The notes below the pieces were generated by a model that had not been told where the DNA came from, did not search any database, and saw only the letters and a list, made by a program, of their open reading frames with translations. DNA of 32,556 nt from WTXA01 sp041741995 (GTDB lineage: Bacteria > Bacillota > TC1), in contig JBGSJN010000115.1 of the NCBI GenBank assembly GCA_041741995.1, positions 1 through 32,556 of the forward strand, read 5' to 3'. Within the stretch, counting starts at the first letter, position 1, and the number at the start of each line of letters is the position of its first letter. Both the position numbers and the translations under genes were made by a program. Positions 8,053 to 16,631 of this stretch are shown here, piece after piece.

Positions 8053-8085
8053 AAAAAGAGATGCCTCCTTTTAGGAGACATCTCT
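8050..8085 (-). terminator. Intrinsic terminator of hpf
   Basis: AGAGATG (8057-8063) pairs with CATCTCT (8079-8085) and CTCC (8065-8068) with GGAG (8074-8077), with one mismatch between. Seven T residues follow on the minus strand. It starts 15 bases after the hpf stop codon. Confidence 0.9.
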
Positions 8086-8099
8086 AGTAAATTATTAGA

Positions 8100-8636
8100 C
8101 TATTTTTCAGTTTCTATAACACCAAAATGTCCTTCTTTTCTCTTGTAAGCTACATGGATATTATTAGAATCATCATCTAAGTATACATAGAAATTATGAT
8201 TCAAAAGTTCCATTTGCATAATAGCCTCTTCCTCGTTCATAGGTTTTAAAATAAATCTTTTCCTTCTTATGATTTCTAATGCATCTTCATTCTTTTCAAC
8301 TACTGCTTCATGTGTTTCTTTCAAGCCATGTATTTTACCATTTTTCCTTGATAGACGCTCTTTATGTTTTCTATATTGTGTCTCAATATTTTTTATTGCT
8401 TCATCAATAGAACTATACATATCAGTTGTTACTGATTCACCTCTTAACATATAGCTATGAAAGTGCATTGTAATTTCTGCAAAGTGTTTTAATTTTTCAA
8501 CTTTCATTCGACCTTGGATTTCTATATCATCAAAATCACCAAAATATTTGTCTATTAAACTCTTAGCTTTTTCCTTAACATAGTTTTCCATAGCATCTGT
8601 AACTTCTACACCTTTTCCCCTAATAATTACTCTCAT
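8100..8636 (-). CDS. hpf: Long-form ribosome hibernation promoting factor
   Basis: This protein has 178 residues from the ATG at 8636, which follows AAAGGGAG at 8 bases. A GTG nine bases upstream lies too close to that site. The N-terminal RaiA/YfiA domain (about 1-100) begins MRVIIRGKGVEVTDAM. The C-terminal dimerisation domain (about 120-178) has the typical RRKRFILKPMNEEEAIMQMELL and FYVYLDDDS segments. Long HPF binds the decoding region of 30S subunits and joins two ribosomes into inactive 100S dimers in stationary phase or stress. Two consensus DnaA boxes lie directly upstream. It is probably monocistronic, ending at a strong terminator. Confidence 0.96.
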   Translation of the reverse strand: MRVIIRGKGVEVTDAMENYVKEKAKSLIDKYFGDFDDIEIQGRMKVEKLKHFAEITMHFHSYMLRGESVTTDMYSSIDEAIKNIETQYRKHKERLSRKNGKIHGLKETHEAVVEKNEDALEIIRRKRFILKPMNEEEAIMQMELLNHNFYVYLDDDSNNIHVAYKRKEGHFGVIETEK

Positions 8637-8659
8637 AAAACTCACTCCCTTTAATATAT

Positions 8660-8713
8660 TTATCCACAGTTTCCACAGCTATGAACACTCTTTCATGTTG
8701 ATATTGTGGATAA
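8660..8713. promoter_or_regulatory. Pair of inverted consensus DnaA boxes upstream of hpf
   Basis: TTATCCACA occurs exactly at 8660-8668 on the plus strand and again at 8713-8705 on the minus strand. A weaker TTTCCACAG-like copy lies between them around 8671-8679. TTATCCACA is the established DnaA box consensus. The cluster fills the 109-base gap between comF and hpf. I infer DnaA binding at this locus, possibly affecting hpf expression. Confidence 0.5.
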
Positions 8714-8745
8714 CTCCAGCATTTCAACACATAAAATCCATTTAT

Positions 8746-9393
8746 CTATGAAAACCAATTTTCCAAATTATCTTGCTTTTCTTGTCTAGCAAAGATGAGA
8801 AACGATGCCTTATTAAAACCTTCTAACCTTAAAGCTCTCATGGTTTCCCTTGTAGTAGCACCTGTAGTATAGACATCATCAATTATTAAAATACTTTTAG
8901 TGATATCTCCACTTTTAGCACACATAGTATCTTTAACTAGTTTTTCTCTATCTAGTTTTTTATTCCTATAAAGAGATAAATTATCCTTTCTTTTTATTAG
9001 ATCTCCTGTTTTTCTGTTAATTAGCTTGCCTATTTCTTCAGCCAGTATCTTGCTTTGATTGAAGCCTCTTTGTTTTTCTTTAATGCTTCCCATTGGTACA
9101 TAGCTAATCAAATCAGGCAATGTTTTAATACTTTTCAAATAACCTTCTAACATTAAATATGCCATGCCTTTTGCTAGTCCTGTGTTCTTACCAAACTTTA
9201 AATCCCATATAAGCCTTTTATAGCCTTGGTGATAAGGTGCAGTGAAATGCAAATCCCAGTTCTTGAAACTACATCGCCCCCTTAAATTTTGGTAGAAGAG
9301 CATATTGTCACTACAACGACTACATATAAATGATGTAGCACTACATTTGCAGATGAAACAAATATTCTTCTTTTGAAACAAACTATTAAGCAT
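8746..9393 (-). CDS. comF: ComF family phosphoribosyltransferase-like protein
   Basis: This 215-residue protein has the ComF layout. An N-terminal zinc ribbon (Cys12, Cys15, Cys24, Cys27) is followed by a type I phosphoribosyltransferase fold with the PRPP loop ILIIDDVYTTGATT (168-181). The KQRGFNQS stretch near 107 is also characteristic. ComF supports DNA uptake in naturally competent bacteria; its biochemical substrate in this lineage is not known. No comFA helicase is adjacent. The upstream gene encodes a HEAT-like protein ending 38 bases before this start. The ribosome site is weak (AGGAA), and the start is the first ATG. Confidence 0.92.
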   Translation of the reverse strand: MLNSLFQKKNICFICKCSATSFICSRCSDNMLFYQNLRGRCSFKNWDLHFTAPYHQGYKRLIWDLKFGKNTGLAKGMAYLMLEGYLKSIKTLPDLISYVPMGSIKEKQRGFNQSKILAEEIGKLINRKTGDLIKRKDNLSLYRNKKLDREKLVKDTMCAKSGDITKSILIIDDVYTTGATTRETMRALRLEGFNKASFLIFARQEKQDNLENWFS

Positions 9394-9431
9394 GACTTTA
9401 TGTTCCTATTATCTCATAAATCAAAAGATAT

Positions 9432-10094
9432 CTAAAGTCTTTTGATTGATTTTATTACCAATTGATTCTCAACAATATTTTTAAAATTCCCATATTCCAA
9501 ACCTAGCAGTCTAACCTTTTGAGCCCAATAGTCATTTGAAGGATAAACACTAAGCCTGTTATATTTGGGCCCAACTAGTTCCATATCTCTTAAATAGCCC
9601 CTTATCTCCTTATTATTCCACTTTTGCTCATCAATATATTTTCCAAATTCAATATTTTTTGAAATCATATAGCCAAATACTTCAGAAAATAATTCACGTC
9701 TAATTATTCTGCCCTTATTTGAAACTGCAAATCCCAATAATAACGCCAGTGACTTTATTGATCCATTTTTTGCCAGAGCTATCATTTCCCCTCTAATTAA
9801 ATATGGATTCTTTGAAAGTAGGAATCTTTTCAATAATATTGGAGTATCGATTCTTAAGTTAGTAGTAATATCAATTAATCTTAGGATATCCTCTTCTAAC
9901 AATTTATTATCTTTAAGCGCCTTTAATATATAAGGAACTGAATATTGAGAGCCCAGTTCCTTTAATAAAAAATAACACCTATGTTTAACTATATAATCAC
10001 CCTTGTTAGCAATTGCAAACAATTCTTCTACTAGACTCTTTTCATCAATTCCGGCTGAAAATATTTCATTGATATCTACGGTATCTATAGCCAA
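9432..10094 (-). CDS. HEAT-repeat-like protein of unknown function
   Basis: I do not recognise a specific family. The 220-residue protein is soluble and almost all helical in character. Repeated two-helix units (for example around SVPYILKALKDNKLLEEDIL and SKNPYLIRGEMIALAKNGSIKSL) resemble degenerate HEAT or armadillo repeats, which usually mediate protein contacts. There is no signal peptide or membrane span. The best start is a TTG at 10094 inside the last codons of pgcA, a 10-base overlap; no ATG occurs before about residue 105. It lies between pgcA and comF on the same strand, and this gives no clear functional hint. Confidence 0.65.
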   Translation of the reverse strand: MAIDTVDINEIFSAGIDEKSLVEELFAIANKGDYIVKHRCYFLLKELGSQYSVPYILKALKDNKLLEEDILRLIDITTNLRIDTPILLKRFLLSKNPYLIRGEMIALAKNGSIKSLALLLGFAVSNKGRIIRRELFSEVFGYMISKNIEFGKYIDEQKWNNKEIRGYLRDMELVGPKYNRLSVYPSNDYWAQKVRLLGLEYGNFKNIVENQLVIKSIKRL

Positions 10095-11740
10095 TTTTCT
10101 ACTCTTTTCTTAAACCATGATTCTATACTATCAATTTTGGCCGTAGCTTTATCCAAGCTTTCTCCTATTACATTTATATAAAGTTTTAACTTTGGCTCTG
10201 TTCCTGAAGGTCTTACTCCTACCCAACTACTATCAGTGAATTTATAATATAAAAGATCTGTATTTTCGTCATCTATTGTCATTTCTAAATAATCATTTAA
10301 TGTAACTAAATCAAGTCCTTCACCAAAGTACCCAGGTCCGTTGTCCCTTAGATCTTTCATTATACCCTTGATTGTTTCAATACCCTTTATTCCAGGGATG
10401 ACATAGGATATTTGTTTTTCTTGATAATAACCATGTAATTTGTATAACTCTTCTAATTTATCTAATAAAGTCATGCCTTTTTTCTTTAGAACACCAGCTA
10501 ACTCAGCAATTAAAAAGGCTGCACTTATTCCATCCTTATCTCTAATAAAGTCCTCAGCAAGATAACCAATACTCTCTTCATAAACAAAATGCACTTTACC
10601 ATTATCTGCGAAAATCTCATCCATTTTTTTACCAAGATTTTTGAAGCCTGTAAATGTCCGCACAGTTCCTACTTCATAGGAGGCTGCAATTTTTGCTCCA
10701 AAATCAGATGTAACGATAGATGTAATAATATATGACTTATGTTTAAGATTTTTCTTGTTACTTAGTATATAGTCTATCAACAAAGCACCTATCTGGTTCC
10801 CGGTTAAGTATACATACTCATCATCATCTTGCACCATTACTCCAAGTCTATCAGCATCAGGATCAGTTGCTAGAAGAATGTCGCCATTTACCTTATAGCC
10901 TTCTTCAATTATTTTTTTCAAAGCGTCCTTCTCTTCAGGATTTGGTTTTGTTGCAGTCGGAAAATCCCCATTAGGCTGACACTGTTCATCAACTAAATAG
11001 TACTGAGCTCCTACTTCTTCGAAAATTCTTTTTATAGGTTTCAGCCCTACTCCATATAAGGGAGTATACACTATTTTTAGCTCTTTATTAAATTCATTAA
11101 TACTTAAGTCCTTAACCTTAGCGATATATATATCTTCAAGTTCATTTTTTAGATATATCATATTTTTATGTTTATCATCCAATTTAAGGTCAGCAAAACT
11201 AGTAAGTCTATTAATTTTATTAGTCATTGCTGATGTTTCTTCAGAAGATAGTTGGCACCCATGTTGATTATACACCTTATAACCATTGTATTCAGGTGGA
11301 TTATGACTAGCAGTTAGCACTAAGCCTCCTGCAGCTTTCAACTCTCTTATAGCAAATGACAGTTCAGGTGTAGACCTTATACTGTCATACATATACACTT
11401 TTATTTCATTTCCGGAAAATACCTTGGCTGCTTCAAAAGCGAATTCTTTCGACATGTGTCTTGTATCATAGGCAATTGCAACACCCATCTCTTTGGCACC
11501 ACTAATTTTTTCAATTAAATAATCACAATAACCTTGGGTAACCTTTCGAATCAAATACTTATTTATTCTACCAGTTCCAAGCCCTCTAATTCCTCTAATA
11601 CCTGCAGTTCCAAATTCTAAATCCTGATAGAAATAATCCTTTATTTCTTCCTCGGACATTGCTTCAAGCAATAACTTGTCCTGTGATGTTATACCTTTAT
11701 CATTAATCCACTGTTGATGTTTTTCAAACCATTTATCCAT
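10085..11740 (-). CDS. pgcA: Phosphosugar mutase (phosphoglucomutase/phosphomannomutase)
   Basis: This 551-residue enzyme belongs to the alpha-D-phosphohexomutase superfamily and interconverts glucose 1- and 6-phosphate (and possibly the mannose forms). All four active-site loops are visible: phosphoserine Ser145 in TASHNPPEYNGYK, the Mg2+ loop ATDPDADRLG, the sugar loop YEESIGY and the phosphate loop RPSGTEPK. The length fits PgcA of Firmicutes rather than the shorter GlmM. Glucose 1-phosphate feeds UDP-glucose, which could supply the glycolipid synthase at 4556-5650; that link is inference. AAGGGG precedes the ATG. Confidence 0.94.
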   Translation of the reverse strand: MDKWFEKHQQWINDKGITSQDKLLLEAMSEEEIKDYFYQDLEFGTAGIRGIRGLGTGRINKYLIRKVTQGYCDYLIEKISGAKEMGVAIAYDTRHMSKEFAFEAAKVFSGNEIKVYMYDSIRSTPELSFAIRELKAAGGLVLTASHNPPEYNGYKVYNQHGCQLSSEETSAMTNKINRLTSFADLKLDDKHKNMIYLKNELEDIYIAKVKDLSINEFNKELKIVYTPLYGVGLKPIKRIFEEVGAQYYLVDEQCQPNGDFPTATKPNPEEKDALKKIIEEGYKVNGDILLATDPDADRLGVMVQDDDEYVYLTGNQIGALLIDYILSNKKNLKHKSYIITSIVTSDFGAKIAASYEVGTVRTFTGFKNLGKKMDEIFADNGKVHFVYEESIGYLAEDFIRDKDGISAAFLIAELAGVLKKKGMTLLDKLEELYKLHGYYQEKQISYVIPGIKGIETIKGIMKDLRDNGPGYFGEGLDLVTLNDYLEMTIDDENTDLLYYKFTDSSWVGVRPSGTEPKLKLYINVIGESLDKATAKIDSIESWFKKRVENWL

Positions 11741-11750
11741 AATAAACCCC

Positions 11751-12350
11751 TTATCTAATTAATATAAATACTAAAATTAAAATGCCTGTAAAAATCAAAA
11801 GACCTAATACCTTAAAAATATCCTTGATAACTCCATTGTTACTTTCAACTTGTTCATTATCTATCTTTTGAATATCTTCTTGGAAATCTTCTTTGTTTAA
11901 TATTATTTGTAACTGCTCTTCTTGTTTTACATCTTTTTTCTTTTTCCTATGTCCGTAGAATGAATCCTCCATGTCTTTTTCTGTTATAAGTTCACCATTG
12001 TTTGCTTTAGAAAATATTTCATCTCCAGTTGGTTTATTATCATCTAATAATTCTATTGTGTTGATTTTCCTGGTCTTTTCATAATCAATCAAACTATTTT
12101 CTATTGGTATATTTAAATGTCTAAGAGTCTTATTAGCTAAAAGATCCTTATACACTAGTACCAGGACCTTGAATTCCTCTAATTTATTCTCATCAATTAT
12201 TACTAAGAAGCTTTTTTCATTATCCATGGTTTTTATATTGAGTATCTCTTCTTCTTCCGTTTTATATTGAAATTGATGAAAATCTAAAAATGACAAAAAT
12301 TCCTTCGCATTAACTTCCCTGTCAATTTTCAGTCTTAATAAATCATTCAT
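11751..12350 (-). CDS. Unknown protein with C-terminal membrane anchor
   Basis: I do not recognise this 199-residue protein. Residues 1-100 look like a small mixed alpha/beta domain with a VNAKEFLSFLDFHQF helix. Residues 105-170 are highly charged, with a lysine cluster HRKKKKDVK and many Glu/Asp residues, so probably flexible. The last 25 residues are a single hydrophobic span ending in arginine. This is a tail-anchored layout, with the body in the cytoplasm and no signal peptide. GGAGG precedes the ATG. It lies between folP (22 bases) and pgcA (10 bases), probably in one transcript with both. The opening segment weakly resembles rhomboid-associated or other small sensor domains, but I cannot assign it. 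Confidence 0.7.
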   Translation of the reverse strand: MNDLLRLKIDREVNAKEFLSFLDFHQFQYKTEEEEILNIKTMDNEKSFLVIIDENKLEEFKVLVLVYKDLLANKTLRHLNIPIENSLIDYEKTRKINTIELLDDNKPTGDEIFSKANNGELITEKDMEDSFYGHRKKKKDVKQEEQLQIILNKEDFQEDIQKIDNEQVESNNGVIKDIFKVLGLLIFTGILILVFILIR

Positions 12351-12372
12351 TTAAATCCTCCACTTATATATT

Positions 12373-13185
12373 CTACTTATTATTTAATATTTCCTTTGCA
12401 ATCCTTGCACAATTAACATTTTCTTTAACGTCATGAACTCTGATAATATCAGCTCCATTGAAGATGCCTATAGCTGTTGTCGCTAATGTTCCAGCTAAAC
12501 CTTCTTTAGGTTTTACCTTCAAGGTCTCCCAAACTATTCTTTTTCTTGAAGCACCTAGTAATATAGGTCTCCCGAATTTTTTGAGATATCCTAGATTATT
12601 AATCAGTCTAAAACTTTCACTTGCCGAAATGCCAAATCCAATACCTGGATCTAGTATAATCTTTTCTTCTTTAATGCCAAATTCTTTTGCTAAATTTAAA
12701 GAAACCATTATGAATTTATCTAAATCTTTCATTATATCACCTGTAGTTTCCATCATTCTACGGTTCATCATAACACAAATAGGAACTTGATAATATGCTA
12801 CTACCTCTCCAAGTCTTTTGTCTCCTTGAAGTCCCATAATATCATTTATCATACTTGCACCTGCTTTAATTGATGCTTCAGCTACTATACCTTTATACGT
12901 ATCAACAGATATTGGTAAATCAACATTATTTGATAATATCTTTATTGGGTCTAATATTCTTTTTAATTCCTCTTCAGCTTCTACAAAATTAGCACCTGGA
13001 CGTGTTGATTCCCCACCTATATCAATTATAGCTGCACCCTCACTTGCCATTTCTCTAGCTCTCTCAAGTGCATTTTCTGTATTTAAATATTCTCCCCCAT
13101 CAGAGAAAGAATCAGGTGTTATATTTAAAATCCCCATTATATAAGCATTTTTCTCAAAATCTAATATCTTGTTACCAATAATCAT
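12373..13185 (-). CDS. folP: Dihydropteroate synthase
   Basis: This 270-residue TIM-barrel enzyme joins p-aminobenzoate to dihydropterin pyrophosphate in folate synthesis and is the sulfonamide target. Signature segments are MGILNITPDSFSDGG near the N-terminus, IDIGGESTRPGA, the DTYKGIVA segment around residue 95, NDIMGLQGD, ILDPGIGFG, and the closing IIRVHDVKE. The start has AAAGGAG six bases upstream. It follows trpA by 99 bases across a hairpin with a poor T-run. No folK, folB or folE is visible; p-aminobenzoate synthesis would need an amidotransferase such as the TrpG domain of the nearby trpGD. Confidence 0.96.
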   Translation of the reverse strand: MIIGNKILDFEKNAYIMGILNITPDSFSDGGEYLNTENALERAREMASEGAAIIDIGGESTRPGANFVEAEEELKRILDPIKILSNNVDLPISVDTYKGIVAEASIKAGASMINDIMGLQGDKRLGEVVAYYQVPICVMMNRRMMETTGDIMKDLDKFIMVSLNLAKEFGIKEEKIILDPGIGFGISASESFRLINNLGYLKKFGRPILLGASRKRIVWETLKVKPKEGLAGTLATTAIGIFNGADIIRVHDVKENVNCARIAKEILNNK

Positions 13186-13264
13186 CGTTTGCTCCTTTAA
13201 TTATCTCTCATTATAGCAAATTATATCAGTTTTTTCATCTTTCTAGTCGAAGTGCATCATTATT

Positions 13265-13294
13265 AAAGGACTAAGTTTTCCCACTTAGTCCTTT
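13265..13294 (-). terminator. Hairpin at the end of the trp operon, moderate terminator
   Basis: AAAGGACTAAG (13265-13275) and CTTAGTCCTTT (13284-13294) form a perfect 11-base stem with an 8-base loop. The trpA stop codon lies within the upstream arm. On the minus strand the stem ends in TTT then AATAATG, so the T-run is short. Termination may be partial, leaving read-through to folP possible. Confidence 0.6.
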
Positions 13295-14067
13295 AAGCTT
13301 TTTATAAAATCTCCAACAAATTTTGGTGCATCTTTTCCATATTGTGCAATTATATTGACAATTGCACTTCCAACTATATAACCATCCCAGTTTCCAAAAA
13401 GTCCGTCAATTTGTTCCTTGCTTGATAATCCAAATCCTAGTGCTAAAGGTAGGTCAGTTTCACTTCTTAACCTATTATAGAAATCACCAAGATTTGTAGT
13501 AATTTTTTTTCTTTCCCCTGTAACTCCCAGTGAAGAAACACAATAGATGAAGCCTTCACTTTCTTTGACAATTTTTTTCAATCTTATAGTCTTAGTTGTG
13601 GGTGCAACTAAATTTATAATCACTAAATTCTTTTCATGAGCAAGTCCTTTAACTTCATCTACTTCTTCAAATGGCATATCAGGTATTATCAGTCCATCTA
13701 CACCTGCATCACCACATTTTTTCATAAATTTTTCAATTCCATACTTATATATCAAATTAACATAAAGCATTAAAATAATTGGCAAATCATAATTTTCCCT
13801 AATTCTTTTAACCAAGGAAAAAACATCATCAGTAGTTGTATTGCTTGCTAATGCTCTATAACTGGCCTTTTCTATAGTTGGGCCCTCAGCTAAAGGATCA
13901 GAAAATGGTATCCCGATTTCCAATATATCTATACCGTTATTAATCATTTCTTCAACAACCCTAAATGAGGTATCTAAATCTGGATCTCCAGCAGTTAAAA
14001 ATGTTATTAACGCCTTTTGATTAGTATCTTTTAATTCTTTGAATTTTCTAACTATTCTATTGTCCAT
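13285..14067 (-). CDS. trpA: Tryptophan synthase alpha subunit, Asp60 replaced by Glu
   Basis: This 260-residue TIM barrel cleaves indole-3-glycerol phosphate to indole and glyceraldehyde 3-phosphate, passing indole to TrpB. The family motif reads LEIGIPFSDPLAEGPTIE. Glu50 matches the catalytic Glu49 of E. coli, but the position of catalytic Asp60, normally the D in LADGP, is Glu61. The codon is GAG and unambiguous. Phosphate-binding Gly and Ser segments near the C-terminus (LGFGLSS and IVGSAIV) are present. The start overlaps trpB by 11 bases, with AAGGGGTGG upstream. The intact operon suggests the protein works despite the change. Confidence 0.96.
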   Translation of the reverse strand: MDNRIVRKFKELKDTNQKALITFLTAGDPDLDTSFRVVEEMINNGIDILEIGIPFSDPLAEGPTIEKASYRALASNTTTDDVFSLVKRIRENYDLPIILMLYVNLIYKYGIEKFMKKCGDAGVDGLIIPDMPFEEVDEVKGLAHEKNLVIINLVAPTTKTIRLKKIVKESEGFIYCVSSLGVTGERKKITTNLGDFYNRLRSETDLPLALGFGLSSKEQIDGLFGNWDGYIVGSAIVNIIAQYGKDAPKFVGDFIKSLKD

Positions 14068-15241
14068 CTAATTCCACCCCTTTATACCTGGCAACTTGAT
14101 AAACATCCTTGTCACCTCTACCAGAAAGGTTTATTACAATTACCTTATCCTTTCCTAATTCCTTAGCAAGTTTCATTGAGTAGTAAATTGCATGGGCACT
14201 TTCTATTGCTGGTATTATACCCTCCATTTTAGATAGATATTCAAAGGCTTCAACTGCTTCTTTATCGTTAACTGGATAATACTCTGCTCTACCAATACTA
14301 GATAAATACGCGTGTTCTGGTCCTATTCCCGGGTAATCAAGTCCTGCAGACATTGAATAAACTGGCATTATCTTGCCATAGTCATCTTGCAGAAAAAGTG
14401 ATTTCATCCCATGGAATATACCTTTACTACCTTTAGAAATTGTCGCAGCATGAAATAAAGTATCAATTCCATCACCTGCCGCCTCAATCCCAATTAATCT
14501 AACATTACTATCTTCAATAAAATCATGGAATATTCCAATTGCGTTACTTCCCCCTCCAACACAAGCTACGATTGCGTCTGGCAGTCTACCTTCAGCTCTT
14601 AAAATCTGTTCTCTTACTTCTTCTCCAATAATCTTTTGGAACTCTCTTACCATAATAGGATATGGATGAGGACCAACTACTGAACCCATAAGATAATAAG
14701 TATCTTCAATATCTCTAGTCCATTGTCTAAAAGCTTCATTTACAGCGTCCTTTAAGGTGCCAGTTCCAGAATCGACACTAGTTACCTTAGCACCTAGTAA
14801 CTCCATTCTGAAAACATTTAAGCCTTGTCGTTCTACATCTTCCTTACCCATAAAAACGTGACATTCCATTTTAAATAGAGCTGCAATAGTTGCTGTAGCT
14901 ACACCATGTTGCCCTGCACCTGTTTCACAGATAATTTTTTTCTTACCTATCTTTTTTGCTAGTAACATTTGACCCAATACATTATTTATCTTGTGAGAAC
15001 CAGTATGATTTAGATCTTCTCTTTTGAGATAAATCTTGGCACCACCTAAATCTCTGGTCATTTCACTTGCATAGTAAAGTTTTGATGGTCTGTTGGCAAC
15101 TGTGTCATAAAGTTCCATCAATTCTTTTATAAATATAGGATCTTTACTATATTTTTCAAATGATTCTTCAATTTCAATCAAAGCTTCCATCAGTGTTTCA
15201 GGAACATATTGTCCACCGAACTCTCCAAATTTTTTATCCAT
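14057..15241 (-). CDS. trpB: Tryptophan synthase beta subunit
   Basis: This 394-residue PLP enzyme condenses indole with L-serine to form tryptophan. The PLP lysine is Lys84 in HTGSHKINN, the catalytic Glu106 lies in ETGAGQHG, and the phosphate loop is GGGSNAIG. The opening FGEFGGQYVPETL is typical of the TrpB1 class that pairs with TrpA; TrpB2 proteins are longer and lack this opening. The gene overlaps trpF by 8 bases and trpA by 11, so translation is coupled. Confidence 0.98.
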   Translation of the reverse strand: MDKKFGEFGGQYVPETLMEALIEIEESFEKYSKDPIFIKELMELYDTVANRPSKLYYASEMTRDLGGAKIYLKREDLNHTGSHKINNVLGQMLLAKKIGKKKIICETGAGQHGVATATIAALFKMECHVFMGKEDVERQGLNVFRMELLGAKVTSVDSGTGTLKDAVNEAFRQWTRDIEDTYYLMGSVVGPHPYPIMVREFQKIIGEEVREQILRAEGRLPDAIVACVGGGSNAIGIFHDFIEDSNVRLIGIEAAGDGIDTLFHAATISKGSKGIFHGMKSLFLQDDYGKIMPVYSMSAGLDYPGIGPEHAYLSSIGRAEYYPVNDKEAVEAFEYLSKMEGIIPAIESAHAIYYSMKLAKELGKDKVIVINLSGRGDKDVYQVARYKGVELDGQ

Positions 15242-15848
15242 TGTTCTTTACCATCCTACTTATTTCATTCATTAATTCATAATTTTTAATACCATCCTTC
15301 TCAATTCCGCTACTTATATCTATGCCACTTGGCTTAAGGAAGAGAAGAGCTGTTTTAAGGTTACCAGGCTTCAATCCTCCTGCTAGAAGATATGGTTTAT
15401 TGAAGTTTTCTTGATACTTGGCAATCAACTCCCAATCTGCAACTTCACCACTTCCTCCACCTTTGGTACTATCAATAAGTATTAAATCTGCTGGTATCTT
15501 ATTGTAATTCATAAGATACTCTTCACTTCCTGGAATGGCTTTCCAAATATCACCATGAAACTTTGATTTCAATTCCAAAAGATATTCAAAGGATTCACTA
15601 CCATGAAGCTGAATAATATCCAAGCCAACATACTTAGCAATGTCAAGAACCTCATCTAGCTCTTGGTCCATAAAAACACCTACTAGTTTTACATCACCGT
15701 AGTCTAGTCCCTTAATTATTTCCTTAGCTTGTTCCTTATATACTTGTCTCTTGCTATTAGCAAAAACAAGTCCAATATAGTCCGGCATACAAATGAGTGC
15801 TTTTTCTATATCATCTCTACCTTTAAAACCACAAAATTTCAGTTTCAT
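15234..15848 (-). CDS. trpF: Phosphoribosylanthranilate isomerase
   Basis: This 204-residue TIM barrel performs the Amadori rearrangement of phosphoribosylanthranilate. The general base Cys6 is in KFCGF and the general acid Asp126 in LILIDSTKGGGSG. The SKRQV segment near residue 32 and the final SSGIEKDGIKN phosphate loop fit the family. It is a stand-alone protein, not fused to TrpC as in E. coli. The ATG overlaps the trpC stop as ATGA. Confidence 0.97.
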   Translation of the reverse strand: MKLKFCGFKGRDDIEKALICMPDYIGLVFANSKRQVYKEQAKEIIKGLDYGDVKLVGVFMDQELDEVLDIAKYVGLDIIQLHGSESFEYLLELKSKFHGDIWKAIPGSEEYLMNYNKIPADLILIDSTKGGGSGEVADWELIAKYQENFNKPYLLAGGLKPGNLKTALLFLKPSGIDISSGIEKDGIKNYELMNEISRMVKNNG

Positions 15849-16627
15849 AATCCAAGTTCCTTTATTGCTTTTCCTATATCTTCACTTCTTATAAGAGTTT
15901 CACCTATAAGAATACCCTTAACTCCCAGGTTCTTCAAATACATAACATCCTCAGCTGTTTTTATTCCACTTTCGGAAATTACTAGTTTATTTTTTGGTAT
16001 GAGATCCATAAGACTCTTTGTTGTTTTTAAATCAACCACGAAAGTCTTCAAATCTCTATTATTAATACCAATAATTCTAGCACCTATATCCATAGCTAGA
16101 AGGAGTTCTTCTTCTGTATGAACTTCAACAATCACATCAAGTCCCAGGCTATCAGCAAGTGACATATATTCTTTCAATTTATCCTTGTCAAGAATGGCAA
16201 CAATCAACAAAATGATGGATGCACCTAAGTATTTACTATGATATATTTGATATGGATCAATTATAAAGTCTTTCCTAAGAATTGGAATTCCGACTTTCTC
16301 TCCAATATCACTCAAATAACTATTTCTACCCATGAAATATTCTTCTTCAGTCAGAACTGATATAGCCCCTGCACCACCGCTTTGATATTTTAGAGCAGTT
16401 TCAACAGGATTCATATTGGCCTTTATAAGACCTTTTGAAGGAGAAGCTTTTTTAACTTCGGCAATAAGTACTAAGTCTCTGGATTTTAAAATACCCTCCA
16501 AAAGAAAATCTCTGCTTGTATCCCTATTTGCTTCAATTGAGGACTTGATTTCCTCTAAACTGATAATTGATTTTTCTCTCATAAGTTGTTCTTTTCTCTT
16601 TTCAACAATCTTATCTAATATCATCAT
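15845..16627 (-). CDS. trpC: Indole-3-glycerol phosphate synthase
   Basis: This 260-residue TIM barrel closes the indole ring. Family motifs are visible: LIAEVKKASPSKG with a catalytic lysine, PILRKDFIIDPYQI with the second lysine, and VISESGI near the C-terminus. Two ATG codons stand in tandem; AGGGGGG lies 9 bases before the first. The gene begins 4 bases after trpGD and overlaps trpF by 4 bases. Confidence 0.97.
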   Translation of the reverse strand: MMILDKIVEKRKEQLMREKSIISLEEIKSSIEANRDTSRDFLLEGILKSRDLVLIAEVKKASPSKGLIKANMNPVETALKYQSGGAGAISVLTEEEYFMGRNSYLSDIGEKVGIPILRKDFIIDPYQIYHSKYLGASIILLIVAILDKDKLKEYMSLADSLGLDVIVEVHTEEELLLAMDIGARIIGINNRDLKTFVVDLKTTKSLMDLIPKNKLVISESGIKTAEDVMYLKNLGVKGILIGETLIRSEDIGKAIKELGL

Positions 16628-16631
16628 TTCC

